Virus record (IMG/VR): IMGVR_UViG_3300021371_000039
Coordinates: 1 to 41,073 of that record
DNA from: a virus
Direction: 5' to 3' (one strand)
Length of the DNA stretch: 41,073 nt
Part shown: in pieces, positions 27,779 through 36,032 of the stretch
Layout: every line of letters begins with the position of its first letter
Numbering within the stretch: position 1 is the first letter of the stretch
Notes under the pieces: generated by a model
The model's database searches: none
Told to the model about the DNA's origin: nothing
The model's input: the letters and a program-made list of their open reading frames with translations, nothing else
Program-made: the position numbers and the translations under genes

Positions 27779-29842
27779 ATGGCAGGTGGAACATCTGATA
27801 CAGGCGCAAGACGGTTTTCTCGTATTCCTCCGGAGAGCACCGGTGATCGTATGTACATGGTACATACTGCCGAAATCGAGTATAACGGCAAACAGGCACT
27901 CGATACAGCACGAGGAACTACTCACGAGTGGAAGATTGGTACTCGATACGATATTGGAGGTGCTTTCGGAAAGGTTCACGTTCACGGTGTATATGAGAAA
28001 ACGTCAGACACAGGTATATTAGCAGTTCACTACAATAAGACAGCTAAATTTGAGAATACTAATCCAAGCGCAGCTGCAACAATTAGTTTAGATGGAGATC
28101 AGAAAGCGTCCGTAGTTGCGGCATATGATGTATATATTCCTACAACAAATATTATGGGGTATGACAATCCAGAATATGGTTTGGATGTTGATATTACCGG
28201 CTCAGCTAAAGTTCGATTCGAGGAAGGACTGCCCCAGCTCGATGCTTGGGGTAAGCTTCGTGTATCAGGCGCAACTCACCTCGGTGATTATGTATTTGGA
28301 CAAGAAGATAAGCTCGAAGATAACTTTTCTACGGTAGGCTTTGACGGAGGATACACAGACTGGAGTGGAGATCGTAAGTCAGTAAGAATAGGTATTGATC
28401 CTACTCCAACGGCCCCTGTGACTTTTGATGCGGCGTCGGCTTTTGCCGGTATGACTTCAAATACCTATCACCACTATTTTCCAGGTTCATCACATCTTTA
28501 TATGTCTACCTGTGCTTTGAATAACCCTACTCAGACGGGCTCCACTCGTCGATGGGGTATGTTCGATGCGAACAATGGTTTCTTCTTTGTGCTAGGAACT
28601 GGAGGTTCTAGTGCGATTGACAATACTGGATTCTGCGCCGTTATTCGAAGCAATTCTTCGACAGCAATTGCAGATCGTGGAGGTAAGGATTTAATTATAC
28701 CTCGAAATGATTGGAATGGAGATAAACTCGATGGCAGCGGCGATTCACAAGCTGTAATAGATCTATCAAAAGATAATATTTGGTGGATTGATGTTCAGTG
28801 GCACGGATCTGGTCGTGTGCGTTTTGGAACTTACATTGACGGCCAAAGAATTGTATGCCATTCCTACTATCATGGAAATAATTACGAGTATGCGATGACT
28901 CAGACAGCTTCATTGCCTGTATGTTTCTCAAACAAGTCTAGTGGAACTACTACTCAAGAACTTTATCTTGAAACTTGGTCTGTAAGTGTATGGACAGAGA
29001 CAGATAAGGATTTAAGTACGGCAGGTAAGCCTTCAACTTACGCTAGCAGTCACACTACTGTTACAGCAAACATTAGTGATAACTGGCAGTATCTTTTCTC
29101 GCTCTCTCCAAATGAAACAATCGACACAGGTGTTGTAAATAGAACTTTATACATGCCTACTTCTATTAGTGCTTATGCTTTTGATAATGGAATAGCAACT
29201 AGCGCTGCCGGAACGCTTGATGCGGTCATTGATCTTAAAGCAGAAATTAACTCTCAACATTCTGGGCATTCTTTCAGTGCTATTTCGGGAACCACAGTAG
29301 AACAGTCAACTGCCGGAACAAGCTATGAAGGCGGAAAGGTTTTTCTTCAAGAAATGTTTTCTGGAAGATATCAAGCCGAATTAACAGACACTTACAATAA
29401 CTACCAGTATGGTTCTGTCAAGAACTTCTCAGAAGATGGTGGAACAAAAGAAAACACTATTACTGGTATCACAGCAGCGAGTCCTGCGGTAATTACTATT
29501 TCTGACCCTCTCTTACTCTTACGAGAGCCTCAAGAAGTAACATTCCCTCTAAATACAAACCGTTATGCTGGTAAGGTAGAAATTTTGGGTTCTTCAGTTA
29601 GTGACTATAATGGCACTTACTATCTGAAAGTAACAGGGCTTACAACCGCAGAGCTGTATACTGATGAAACTCTTACTACTCCCGCAGATCTGTCGTCTGC
29701 AGGCGCATTTACTGGCACTGCAAAAATTAAGGGATTCTATGGATCTCGTATAATTTGGTCTTTCTTTGCGAAGACTCGGACAGCTCTTCATGACGACGTT
29801 AAGTTAATGGTTACGGTGAACTGGAAAGAAATCGTGCAGTAA
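27779..29842 (+). CDS. Large baseplate/fibre structural protein with lectin-like segment
   Basis: The 687-aa protein has a strong ribosome site seven bases upstream. Near residues 335-360 it has the sequence WWIDVQWHGSGRVRFGTYIDG followed by an IVCHSYYHGN strand. This W-x-G-x-G-x-V-R-F-G-x-x-x-D-G pattern recurs in virion structural proteins of marine phages and resembles a jelly-roll or concanavalin-like fold. The N-terminal 180 residues are beta-rich, and the C-terminal 100 residues contain a compact module (GYNGTYYLKVTGLTTAELYTDE-type). It probably sits in the tail-tip or fibre complex, perhaps binding surface sugars. No enzymatic residues are apparent. Confidence 0.6.
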   Translation: MAGGTSDTGARRFSRIPPESTGDRMYMVHTAEIEYNGKQALDTARGTTHEWKIGTRYDIGGAFGKVHVHGVYEKTSDTGILAVHYNKTAKFENTNPSAAATISLDGDQKASVVAAYDVYIPTTNIMGYDNPEYGLDVDITGSAKVRFEEGLPQLDAWGKLRVSGATHLGDYVFGQEDKLEDNFSTVGFDGGYTDWSGDRKSVRIGIDPTPTAPVTFDAASAFAGMTSNTYHHYFPGSSHLYMSTCALNNPTQTGSTRRWGMFDANNGFFFVLGTGGSSAIDNTGFCAVIRSNSSTAIADRGGKDLIIPRNDWNGDKLDGSGDSQAVIDLSKDNIWWIDVQWHGSGRVRFGTYIDGQRIVCHSYYHGNNYEYAMTQTASLPVCFSNKSSGTTTQELYLETWSVSVWTETDKDLSTAGKPSTYASSHTTVTANISDNWQYLFSLSPNETIDTGVVNRTLYMPTSISAYAFDNGIATSAAGTLDAVIDLKAEINSQHSGHSFSAISGTTVEQSTAGTSYEGGKVFLQEMFSGRYQAELTDTYNNYQYGSVKNFSEDGGTKENTITGITAASPAVITISDPLLLLREPQEVTFPLNTNRYAGKVEILGSSVSDYNGTYYLKVTGLTTAELYTDETLTTPADLSSAGAFTGTAKIKGFYGSRIIWSFFAKTRTALHDDVKLMVTVNWKEIVQ

Positions 29843-29843
29843 G

Positions 29844-31247
29844 ATGTTTCAAGTTGCGGCCCACTTCAACTACTGGGATTTATGGACTCTCTATCATAAG
29901 GTAACTTTTGATGGAGAGAACCGTATTATTCGCGTAAACGAAGGCGTAACCGAACTTGATATTAAAACAGATGTTTACTCTGACTGGAAAGAATGGGTAA
30001 AATCTATGCCAGATAATGCTGGGTGGCTTCCTGCAATTAGAACAATTGGTGGAGACAGCACTGTTTCCGGTCAAAGAGCCGGAGATATTTACTTTCTTAT
30101 TAACAACTGGAAACTCTATATTGATCTTACAAAAGTGAAAGTTACAGGTGTTCTCTTCTCAGATAATTTTGACTCCGCATATTTTGATAATAACGGAGTT
30201 ATTCAATTTCCTGCTCAGGTTGCTTCTCTTGTTACGACTGCTGAAACTACTTCTGGAAGTTCAGGAGGCGCTACAGCGGCTGATGTATGGCAATACCCAA
30301 CTAGAACTCTTACTTCAGCAGCCGGTCCAACTGCTTCAGAGATCGCCGATGCCGTTTGGGATGAAGCATACTCAGACCACAATACTGACGGCACTTTTGG
30401 ACACTTAGTAAACTATATTGGAAACATTGAAAAAGAACTGTGGGTAAATACAGAATTAGCACAGAATGGTGATGGCTCTCAGGAAAGTCCTTATAATGTT
30501 CTCAATGACGCAAAAGATCGAGCAGAAGCAGACGGTATTCGAGTAATTAACCTTATCGGAGACGTCACGCTCACTCGAAACTTTAAGAATTATACTCTCA
30601 AAGGAGTAGGTCTGCCGGAGGTAGATCTGAATGGACAAAACGTAAAGAACTCAAAGTTCGAGAATGTAAAGATCAAAGGAGCGTTTGTAGACGGTTCGGC
30701 AGTTATTGTTCGAGACTCTATAGTCCTTGACACGGCACAGCTCGAAGGAGTTTATGAAAACTGTGCTTTAGACGGAGATCTTACGTGTCAAGATGGGGCT
30801 GTAGTTCTTCTCAAAAACTGTGTAAGTAATATTCCAGGAACAGACCGTCCTACGATTAGTATGAACGCCACTGGAACGGCGCAACTGTCAGTTCGTGGTT
30901 ATAATGGTGGACTCACAATTAAAGATTCTAACAATGCGGCAGATCGTGTCACTGTAGAAGTAAATCCCGGCTCTCTCACATTTGACGCGAGCTGCACAAA
31001 TGGTATAATGGTAGCTCGTGGTGTTGGTAAGTTTGTAGATAGCACTACTGGAGCAACTGTAGTAAATGAGATGGTGAATCAAGAAATGATTGATGATATG
31101 GAAGGTAAGGTTCTTGAGCTGTGGAGACTTGCAGGTCTCGACGCATCCAATGTCGCATCTATTACAGACACCAGCATTACTGTTGGCGGCGTAACAATTA
31201 CTATTGGCCAGCCTGATAGTAATACTACTACGCTTACGAGGAGTTAA
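29844..31247 (+). CDS. Tail protein with DWKEWV domain and beta-helix
   Basis: The 467-aa protein starts one base after the previous stop. Residues 20-100 contain VTFDGENRIIRVNEG, ELDIKTDVYSDWKEWV and AIRTIGGD, a small domain that recurs in phage tail proteins of unknown role. A linker with ADVWQYPTRTLT and IADAVWDEAYSDH follows. Residues about 205-400 look like a right-handed parallel beta-helix, with short repeated rungs such as FENVKIKGAFVDGSAVIVRD and YENCALDGDLTCQDGAVVLL. A helix near 410-435 may be a coiled trimer contact. It is probably a fibre or spike stalk protein. Confidence 0.6.
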   Translation: MFQVAAHFNYWDLWTLYHKVTFDGENRIIRVNEGVTELDIKTDVYSDWKEWVKSMPDNAGWLPAIRTIGGDSTVSGQRAGDIYFLINNWKLYIDLTKVKVTGVLFSDNFDSAYFDNNGVIQFPAQVASLVTTAETTSGSSGGATAADVWQYPTRTLTSAAGPTASEIADAVWDEAYSDHNTDGTFGHLVNYIGNIEKELWVNTELAQNGDGSQESPYNVLNDAKDRAEADGIRVINLIGDVTLTRNFKNYTLKGVGLPEVDLNGQNVKNSKFENVKIKGAFVDGSAVIVRDSIVLDTAQLEGVYENCALDGDLTCQDGAVVLLKNCVSNIPGTDRPTISMNATGTAQLSVRGYNGGLTIKDSNNAADRVTVEVNPGSLTFDASCTNGIMVARGVGKFVDSTTGATVVNEMVNQEMIDDMEGKVLELWRLAGLDASNVASITDTSITVGGVTITIGQPDSNTTTLTRS

Positions 31248-31249
31248 TT

Positions 31250-33322
31250 ATGGCCGGTACTTACGCAACAGATTTAACACATCTTTGGACTACTGCCAAC
31301 TCTACGGGGAATAACGGTGGTACGTCTAATATTGTTGAAATGAATGGTTATACAGCCGGTGGTGGTAATAACCGAATTAATGGCGATGGTGACATATATC
31401 TGTCAGGCGGAGACTCTTTAACAACAAATGGTGCGACCGCTAGTGGTGCCTCTGTATCTCTTGTGTTAAATTATGTTTCAGACGGAAGAGCGCAGGTTAC
31501 AGCAACGGCAGGAAATATTTTTGCTTTCTGGTCTCTTGTTCCTGCACCAACCGCAGTAGATACGGTTGGAGGAGCAACCTCTGGTTTTGCAGGAGAACAA
31601 ATTTGTTTAGGAAGCGGGTCCGGATCTTATCGTTCTTATTCTGTAGGGGGTCAAGATGTTGACCTTTTTGGTGGATGGAACCATAGAACCGTAGACCCCA
31701 GAAACTCAGGGACAGGAGATTCGAGAGGAAGTTTTACTGCGAACAACCCCTCTCATGTAGGCTGGCTTTATGAACAGGTTGTAACATTGAGGCGTCCTGC
31801 CGTTTTGGGTATGGACAATATACGTTATGGCAGACATACCTTCTCTTGTACGGGAGGTACACTTACTTCTGTTGATAATACGAATCCACTATCGTCAACC
31901 GCCGCAAACTTTTCTCAGGCCGCAGATTATAATGATTACGATGCTGGAGGAACGCCCTCAAACGGAGTCGCTGAGAGTGGGGGTTATCACAAGTTTGGAC
32001 AATTTCAAGGGGAGAATATTCCGGGCGATAAGGGTTTTCGTCTCAAGGGCATTCTTAGTTTAGGAACTTCTGCATCGGCTGTTAACTTTAATTCAGCAAA
32101 CGATAATATTACCATTTCAGATGAATTTTTAACATACAGCGACTTTACACGAATTGAATTCAGAAACGCAAATTCTAACATAACAATAACAAACCTCACT
32201 TGTAACTTTACAATTCGTGACTCTCGTATTGTGTCTGGAGATGCTCCTGCTGCAACCCGTGGTAATGTGGAATCGTTTAACAATCCAACGGTATTAAAAT
32301 TAAATGGATGTTCCTTTAACGATATGGGAACATTTATTTTTCAGAGCAATGCAGACCTTGATGATACTACATTTCGACGTTGTGATCAAGTAACTCAAGG
32401 TGGAGGTAGCTTTGTTAATTGTAGTTTTGAAAATACTCGAGCAGATACTGCTTTGGTGTCAACAATCGCAACAGCAAATAATATTGACAGTTGCAGCTTT
32501 GTAGGAGAAGGCACTTCTCATGCAGTAGACTATGGAAATGTAACTTCTAGCACTAGTATTGACTGGAACAGCACGTTTTCTGGTACATATTCCACTGTAA
32601 ATGTAAATGGAACTGCTTCCACTTCCGGAGATTCCGAAGTCATATTAGTCAATGTATCAGCGGGACAAACTTTAACAATAAATGTCTCTACCCCCACACT
32701 GCCCTCATATAGAAACGAAGGCTCAGGTACTGTGGTTCTTCAGCAAAGCTTTGATCTTAACGTCACGGGCCTACTTGGAAATACCGAAGTTCGAGTTTAC
32801 GAAAATCCTTCCCTCTTTACTGGAGGGGCTTCTTCTACGGAAGCTGCTGGCGTAGAAACTGTTGCGGCGATCACACAGACAAATACAGCAAGCGTATACA
32901 TAGAGTATAATGCAGCTACTGTAACTGCTATAAATAGTGTGGGGGCCGGAGCTGATTTATCGACTATAAATTTGGCGGACGGCGATACGCTAAGAGTTAC
33001 AGTTCGAGATAATTCTGACAACCCTACTTTACAACTTTTTGATGAGTTTACAGTAAATGGAACACCTACCACTACAAGTATCCCTGTGGATAGCACAACA
33101 GGCACTTCATTTGGGGCTGTTTTAGTAGGTTCGAATACTAAAGAAGTAACAATAGAAAAAGTAAATGCCTCTCAAACATTTAGTCTTGCTTCTGGGACCT
33201 ACGATATATTTACTTATCGTATAGGTTCTTTGCCCATTATCACAAAGGCCCTTGTAGTGACTTCAAACACTAATCTACCTATTTCACAAGCAGGCGATAG
33301 AGTCTATAAGAATCCAGTATAA
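31250..33322 (+). CDS. Tail fibre/spike protein with beta-helix core
   Basis: The 690-aa protein has AGGAG (31239-31243) six bases upstream. The N-terminal 230 residues are Gly/Ser/Asn-rich. Residues about 270-430 form repeated short strands with aligned Asn, Cys and Phe (LKLNGCSFNDMGTFIF, LDDTTFRRCD, FVNCSFENT, IDSCSFVGEG), a pattern of right-handed beta-helix rungs. The C-terminal 200 residues contain two beta-sandwich-like stretches. Several neighbours share this style, so the locus probably builds a compound fibre. No polysaccharide-lyase catalytic motif is evident, though an enzyme with few conserved residues cannot be excluded. Confidence 0.55.
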   Translation: MAGTYATDLTHLWTTANSTGNNGGTSNIVEMNGYTAGGGNNRINGDGDIYLSGGDSLTTNGATASGASVSLVLNYVSDGRAQVTATAGNIFAFWSLVPAPTAVDTVGGATSGFAGEQICLGSGSGSYRSYSVGGQDVDLFGGWNHRTVDPRNSGTGDSRGSFTANNPSHVGWLYEQVVTLRRPAVLGMDNIRYGRHTFSCTGGTLTSVDNTNPLSSTAANFSQAADYNDYDAGGTPSNGVAESGGYHKFGQFQGENIPGDKGFRLKGILSLGTSASAVNFNSANDNITISDEFLTYSDFTRIEFRNANSNITITNLTCNFTIRDSRIVSGDAPAATRGNVESFNNPTVLKLNGCSFNDMGTFIFQSNADLDDTTFRRCDQVTQGGGSFVNCSFENTRADTALVSTIATANNIDSCSFVGEGTSHAVDYGNVTSSTSIDWNSTFSGTYSTVNVNGTASTSGDSEVILVNVSAGQTLTINVSTPTLPSYRNEGSGTVVLQQSFDLNVTGLLGNTEVRVYENPSLFTGGASSTEAAGVETVAAITQTNTASVYIEYNAATVTAINSVGAGADLSTINLADGDTLRVTVRDNSDNPTLQLFDEFTVNGTPTTTSIPVDSTTGTSFGAVLVGSNTKEVTIEKVNASQTFSLASGTYDIFTYRIGSLPIITKALVVTSNTNLPISQAGDRVYKNPV

Positions 33323-33549
33323 TGAGTAGTGGAGAGAATTTCAGACTAGCAATCGCTACTCGAGGCTTCCGAGGGGGAGGTCTTGGAACTCGTTATGTAG
33401 GAGAGCAAATTACAGTAGATACTATCGAAAACGTTGTATCCGTAGCTCTTTCGCAAGATAGTTACTCTATTGCAGTAGACTATGAGCAAAGTGTTACAGC
33501 AAATATAGAAACGCAGACATTTTCTGCAGATATTTATGAGATAGACTAA
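33322..33549 (+). CDS. Small beta-rich protein (75 aa), function unknown
   Basis: The gene overlaps both neighbours by one base through TAATG junctions, so it is translated with them. The product has a basic Gly/Arg-rich start (RLAIATRGFRGGGLGTRYVG) and then acidic alternating strands (ITVDTIENVVSVALSQDSYSIAVDYEQ). No family is recognised. Its coupling to the fibre genes suggests a small connector between larger fibre subunits. Confidence 0.6.
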   Translation: MSSGENFRLAIATRGFRGGGLGTRYVGEQITVDTIENVVSVALSQDSYSIAVDYEQSVTANIETQTFSADIYEID

Positions 33550-34316
33550 TGGCTTTTACTGCATATAATTTTCCAAATCAAGTTAGAGGAGACACTTGGT
33601 TTTTTGAAATTACTATTCGAAACGAAGATAATACGAATCTTGACGTAACTTCAAATGAGTATTGGCTAACTTTAAAAAGTGATATAGATCAGTCTGATGA
33701 ACAAGCGGCTCTTCAATTGGGTCCAATTTCGGGAGGCGCAAACGGTTTAGTTACGGTTACTGCGACCCCGCTACAGACTGATATCGCGGTAGGAACTTAC
33801 AATTATGATTTTCAAGAAGTTACAAATGGCGGAAAAGTTAATACTTTATTAATTGGAAAGTTAAAAGTTGTAAAAGACGTTACTCTTGTAAATACATATG
33901 TGGGAGGAGATAATAGTGTAGTTACTACATCGACTTCTGGAACTGCGGTTTATGGAGGAGAGACAACGACTACTTCTCAAACAGAAATATTTTTTAGAAC
34001 TACTCCAGATGGAACATTAGGAATAACTGAAAATGCGTCTTTGGCTTTTGATGCTTTAATCTCTGGAAAAGATACTGTTACTAACGAGTCTTGCGCGTTT
34101 CAAATTAATGGAGTGGCAGAAAGAGACGGGAATACTTCAAGAATTATAGGCAGCACTGGAAAATTTGTACTTGGCACAGAAAATGCTGTTTTCGATGCAG
34201 CAATAGAAGTAGATGACACAGACGACACATTAAGAGTATTAGTGACTCCAGCATCTACAAATAGAACAGTTTGGTCAGCTAAGGTTGACTATACAGAGGT
34301 ATATTATGTCGTTTAA
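33549..34316 (+). CDS. BppU-N-like tail protein, paralogue of the protein encoded at 25351
   Basis: The 255-aa protein has two parts. Residues 1-115 repeat the fold and motifs of the 118-aa protein encoded at 25351: QVRGDTWFFEITI, YWLTLKSDID, GTYNYDFQEV and TLLIGKLKVVKDVT. Residues 120-255 are a separate beta-sandwich-like domain with EIFFRTTPDGTLGITENAS and an acidic C-terminus (VDDTDDTLRVLVTP). The paralogy implies both bind the same kind of partner, one bare and one carrying an extra module. The start overlaps the previous stop by one base. The gene ends inside the next gene's start region. Confidence 0.6.
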   Translation: MAFTAYNFPNQVRGDTWFFEITIRNEDNTNLDVTSNEYWLTLKSDIDQSDEQAALQLGPISGGANGLVTVTATPLQTDIAVGTYNYDFQEVTNGGKVNTLLIGKLKVVKDVTLVNTYVGGDNSVVTTSTSGTAVYGGETTTTSQTEIFFRTTPDGTLGITENASLAFDALISGKDTVTNESCAFQINGVAERDGNTSRIIGSTGKFVLGTENAVFDAAIEVDDTDDTLRVLVTPASTNRTVWSAKVDYTEVYYVV

Positions 34317-34644
34317 GTTTGATTATCAAAATGGTAAATTATCTATTAACGGTGAAGACGTAATTTCAACGGGAGGAAATGTTCTCTCTTCGAAAGTTGC
34401 TGTAACGCCATATAATACGATAACAGCTACAGACTTGCAGGATGCTCTTGAGCAGCTTGCAGACCAAAGTTTTCGAGGATCAGAAACCCCTACAGGAAAT
34501 AATGTTGAAGAGGGCGATCTTTGGTATAATACAACAAACGAAAATTTTTATATTTATAGAGAAACATCGTCTAATGTTTTTCAATGGGTCCCAGTAGCGC
34601 TGGGTACTGGAAACTCGGATACTTTAGACGGAGGGGCTTTTTAG
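34306..34644 (+). CDS. Tail fibre-associated protein (112 aa)
   Basis: ATG 34306 is chosen over the farther upstream ATG 34285 because AGAGG lies at proper distance before it and the overlap with the preceding gene shrinks to 11 bases. The product begins SFKFDYQNGKLSINGEDVIS, has the helix TATDLQDALEQLADQSF and a short GDLWYNTTNENFYIY unit, then ends SDTLDGGAF. The ATDLQDALEQLA helix and the LWYNT-x-x-x-x-FYIY element are common in small marine phage fibre proteins. It probably caps or links fibre subunits. Confidence 0.6.
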   Translation: MSFKFDYQNGKLSINGEDVISTGGNVLSSKVAVTPYNTITATDLQDALEQLADQSFRGSETPTGNNVEEGDLWYNTTNENFYIYRETSSNVFQWVPVALGTGNSDTLDGGAF

Positions 34645-34662
34645 CCTACATAGGATTATACA

Positions 34663-35940
34663 ATGACCCAGATTATTAAAATTAAAAGAAGTTCAAGTGC
34701 GGCGTCCCCTTCTACACTAGAGAACGGAGAATTAGCTTACTCTTCAAATAGCAACTATCTTTATATTGGTAGGCCTGGAGGCGGTACAGGAGATATTGAC
34801 GTTATTGGTGGTAAGGCATATATTGATATGCTCGAAGGCAGCTCTGCTGTTCCGAATAACTTAATTATTGAAAATAGCGCAACAGTTGGTGGACACGTAG
34901 AACTGCGAGAAGCTACGAATAATGGTTCCAACTATGTTCGAGTAAAATCTCCAAATGCTTTAGCAGCTAACCTAACTCTTACTCTACCTGCTACAGTTTC
35001 TGATGGTCAGTTTCTAACTACCGACGCTTCAGGCAATCTGTCATTTGCTGCAATTCCTTCTGGCTCTTTCACTATTAGTGACAACCAAGGAACTCCGAAT
35101 ACTGATACGTTTACTACAGGACAAACACTGACTTTTAGTGGTGGCACAGGAATTACGACTACAATTTCAGATAATGATGTAGCTATTGCTAACGATGGTG
35201 TTCTTGATATTACAACAGGAACCGGTCTATCTACAAATGCAAGTGCTACTGGATCTGTAAGTGTAACAAACACAGACCGTGGTAGCTCTCAGAATATATT
35301 TAAAACCGTTGCAGTTTCGGGCCAAACAAGCGTAACAGCCGCAAGTAATACGGATACTCTTACTTTTGCAGAAAGTGGGGCTACTACAATAACCACTTCT
35401 GGCTCTACCGTTACTATTGATTCCACAGATACTAACGATGATGTTAGTGTTGGAAACTTAGAAGCTCGACTGCCTCAAATAGATACTGCGACTACTATCG
35501 GTAATGGGGTAGCTATAACGGCAGGAGGAGACTTTACAGTAACCGGAGACTTGACTGTAAATGGCACGCAAACAATTCTAAATACAGAAACTCTTACTGT
35601 AGATGATAACTTAATTGTTTTAAATAATAATGCTACAGGAACTCCTGCCGCTAACCAAGATGCCGGTATTGAGATTGAGAGAGGAAGCTCTACGAATGTT
35701 CAACTATTGTGGGACGAGAGCGCAACTCGATGGAGTTTTACAAACGATGGCGCCACCTTCTACAATATTCCGCTGTCTACAGAGTATGATGCGTATACTA
35801 GCTGGACTGTAGGAGATGGCACAAATACTGAAGCAGTAACTTCTGGGTTTAGTCTTACATTTGATGCAACTACATTTAGCTACACTGCAGGCACCAATAC
35901 GGTTGCCATTACTACTCTTGATGGTGGCACCTACTCATAA
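34663..35940 (+). CDS. Tail fibre protein with Mtd-type N-terminal domain
   Basis: The 425-aa protein starts QIIKIKRSSSAASPSTLENGEL-type sequence (residues 3-24) followed by YLYIG, which matches the N-terminal domain first described in the major tropism determinant of Bordetella phage and now seen in many fibre proteins. The middle is Thr/Ser-rich and beta-rich. Residues about 295-355 (DLTVNGTQTILNTETLTVDD, DAGIEIERG, LLWDESATRWSF) are a module widespread in marine phage fibres. It ends DGGTYS. It is probably a proximal fibre segment paired with the longer fibre encoded downstream. No Mtd-type variable C-lectin domain is present. Confidence 0.7.
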   Translation: MTQIIKIKRSSSAASPSTLENGELAYSSNSNYLYIGRPGGGTGDIDVIGGKAYIDMLEGSSAVPNNLIIENSATVGGHVELREATNNGSNYVRVKSPNALAANLTLTLPATVSDGQFLTTDASGNLSFAAIPSGSFTISDNQGTPNTDTFTTGQTLTFSGGTGITTTISDNDVAIANDGVLDITTGTGLSTNASATGSVSVTNTDRGSSQNIFKTVAVSGQTSVTAASNTDTLTFAESGATTITTSGSTVTIDSTDTNDDVSVGNLEARLPQIDTATTIGNGVAITAGGDFTVTGDLTVNGTQTILNTETLTVDDNLIVLNNNATGTPAANQDAGIEIERGSSTNVQLLWDESATRWSFTNDGATFYNIPLSTEYDAYTSWTVGDGTNTEAVTSGFSLTFDATTFSYTAGTNTVAITTLDGGTYS

Positions 35941-36032
35941 TGGTAACTCGAATTACAATCGAAAAAAAAGTTGACAGAGCAATTGCAAAAGCTTTCCCTG
36001 TAAAAATTGTTATAAAAAAGAGAACTAGATGA
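35940..36032 (+). CDS. Very small basic peptide gene (30 aa) between fibre genes
   Basis: This open frame begins at ATG 35940, sharing a base with the previous TAA (TAATG), and its TGA overlaps the next ATG (ATGA at 36029-36032). The peptide is basic and hydrophobic in alternation, MVTRITIEKKVDRAIAKAF followed by PVKIVIKKRTR. Precise junctions on both sides argue that it is a true coupled gene rather than chance, though it could also only serve to carry ribosomes to the next start. Confidence 0.5.
   Translation: MVTRITIEKKVDRAIAKAFPVKIVIKKRTR

Noticed and set aside
30148-30408. 86-aa + strand open frame inside the DWKEWV tail protein gene
   Set aside because: Leu-rich shadow in an alternative frame, no start signal, overlaps a well-supported gene.
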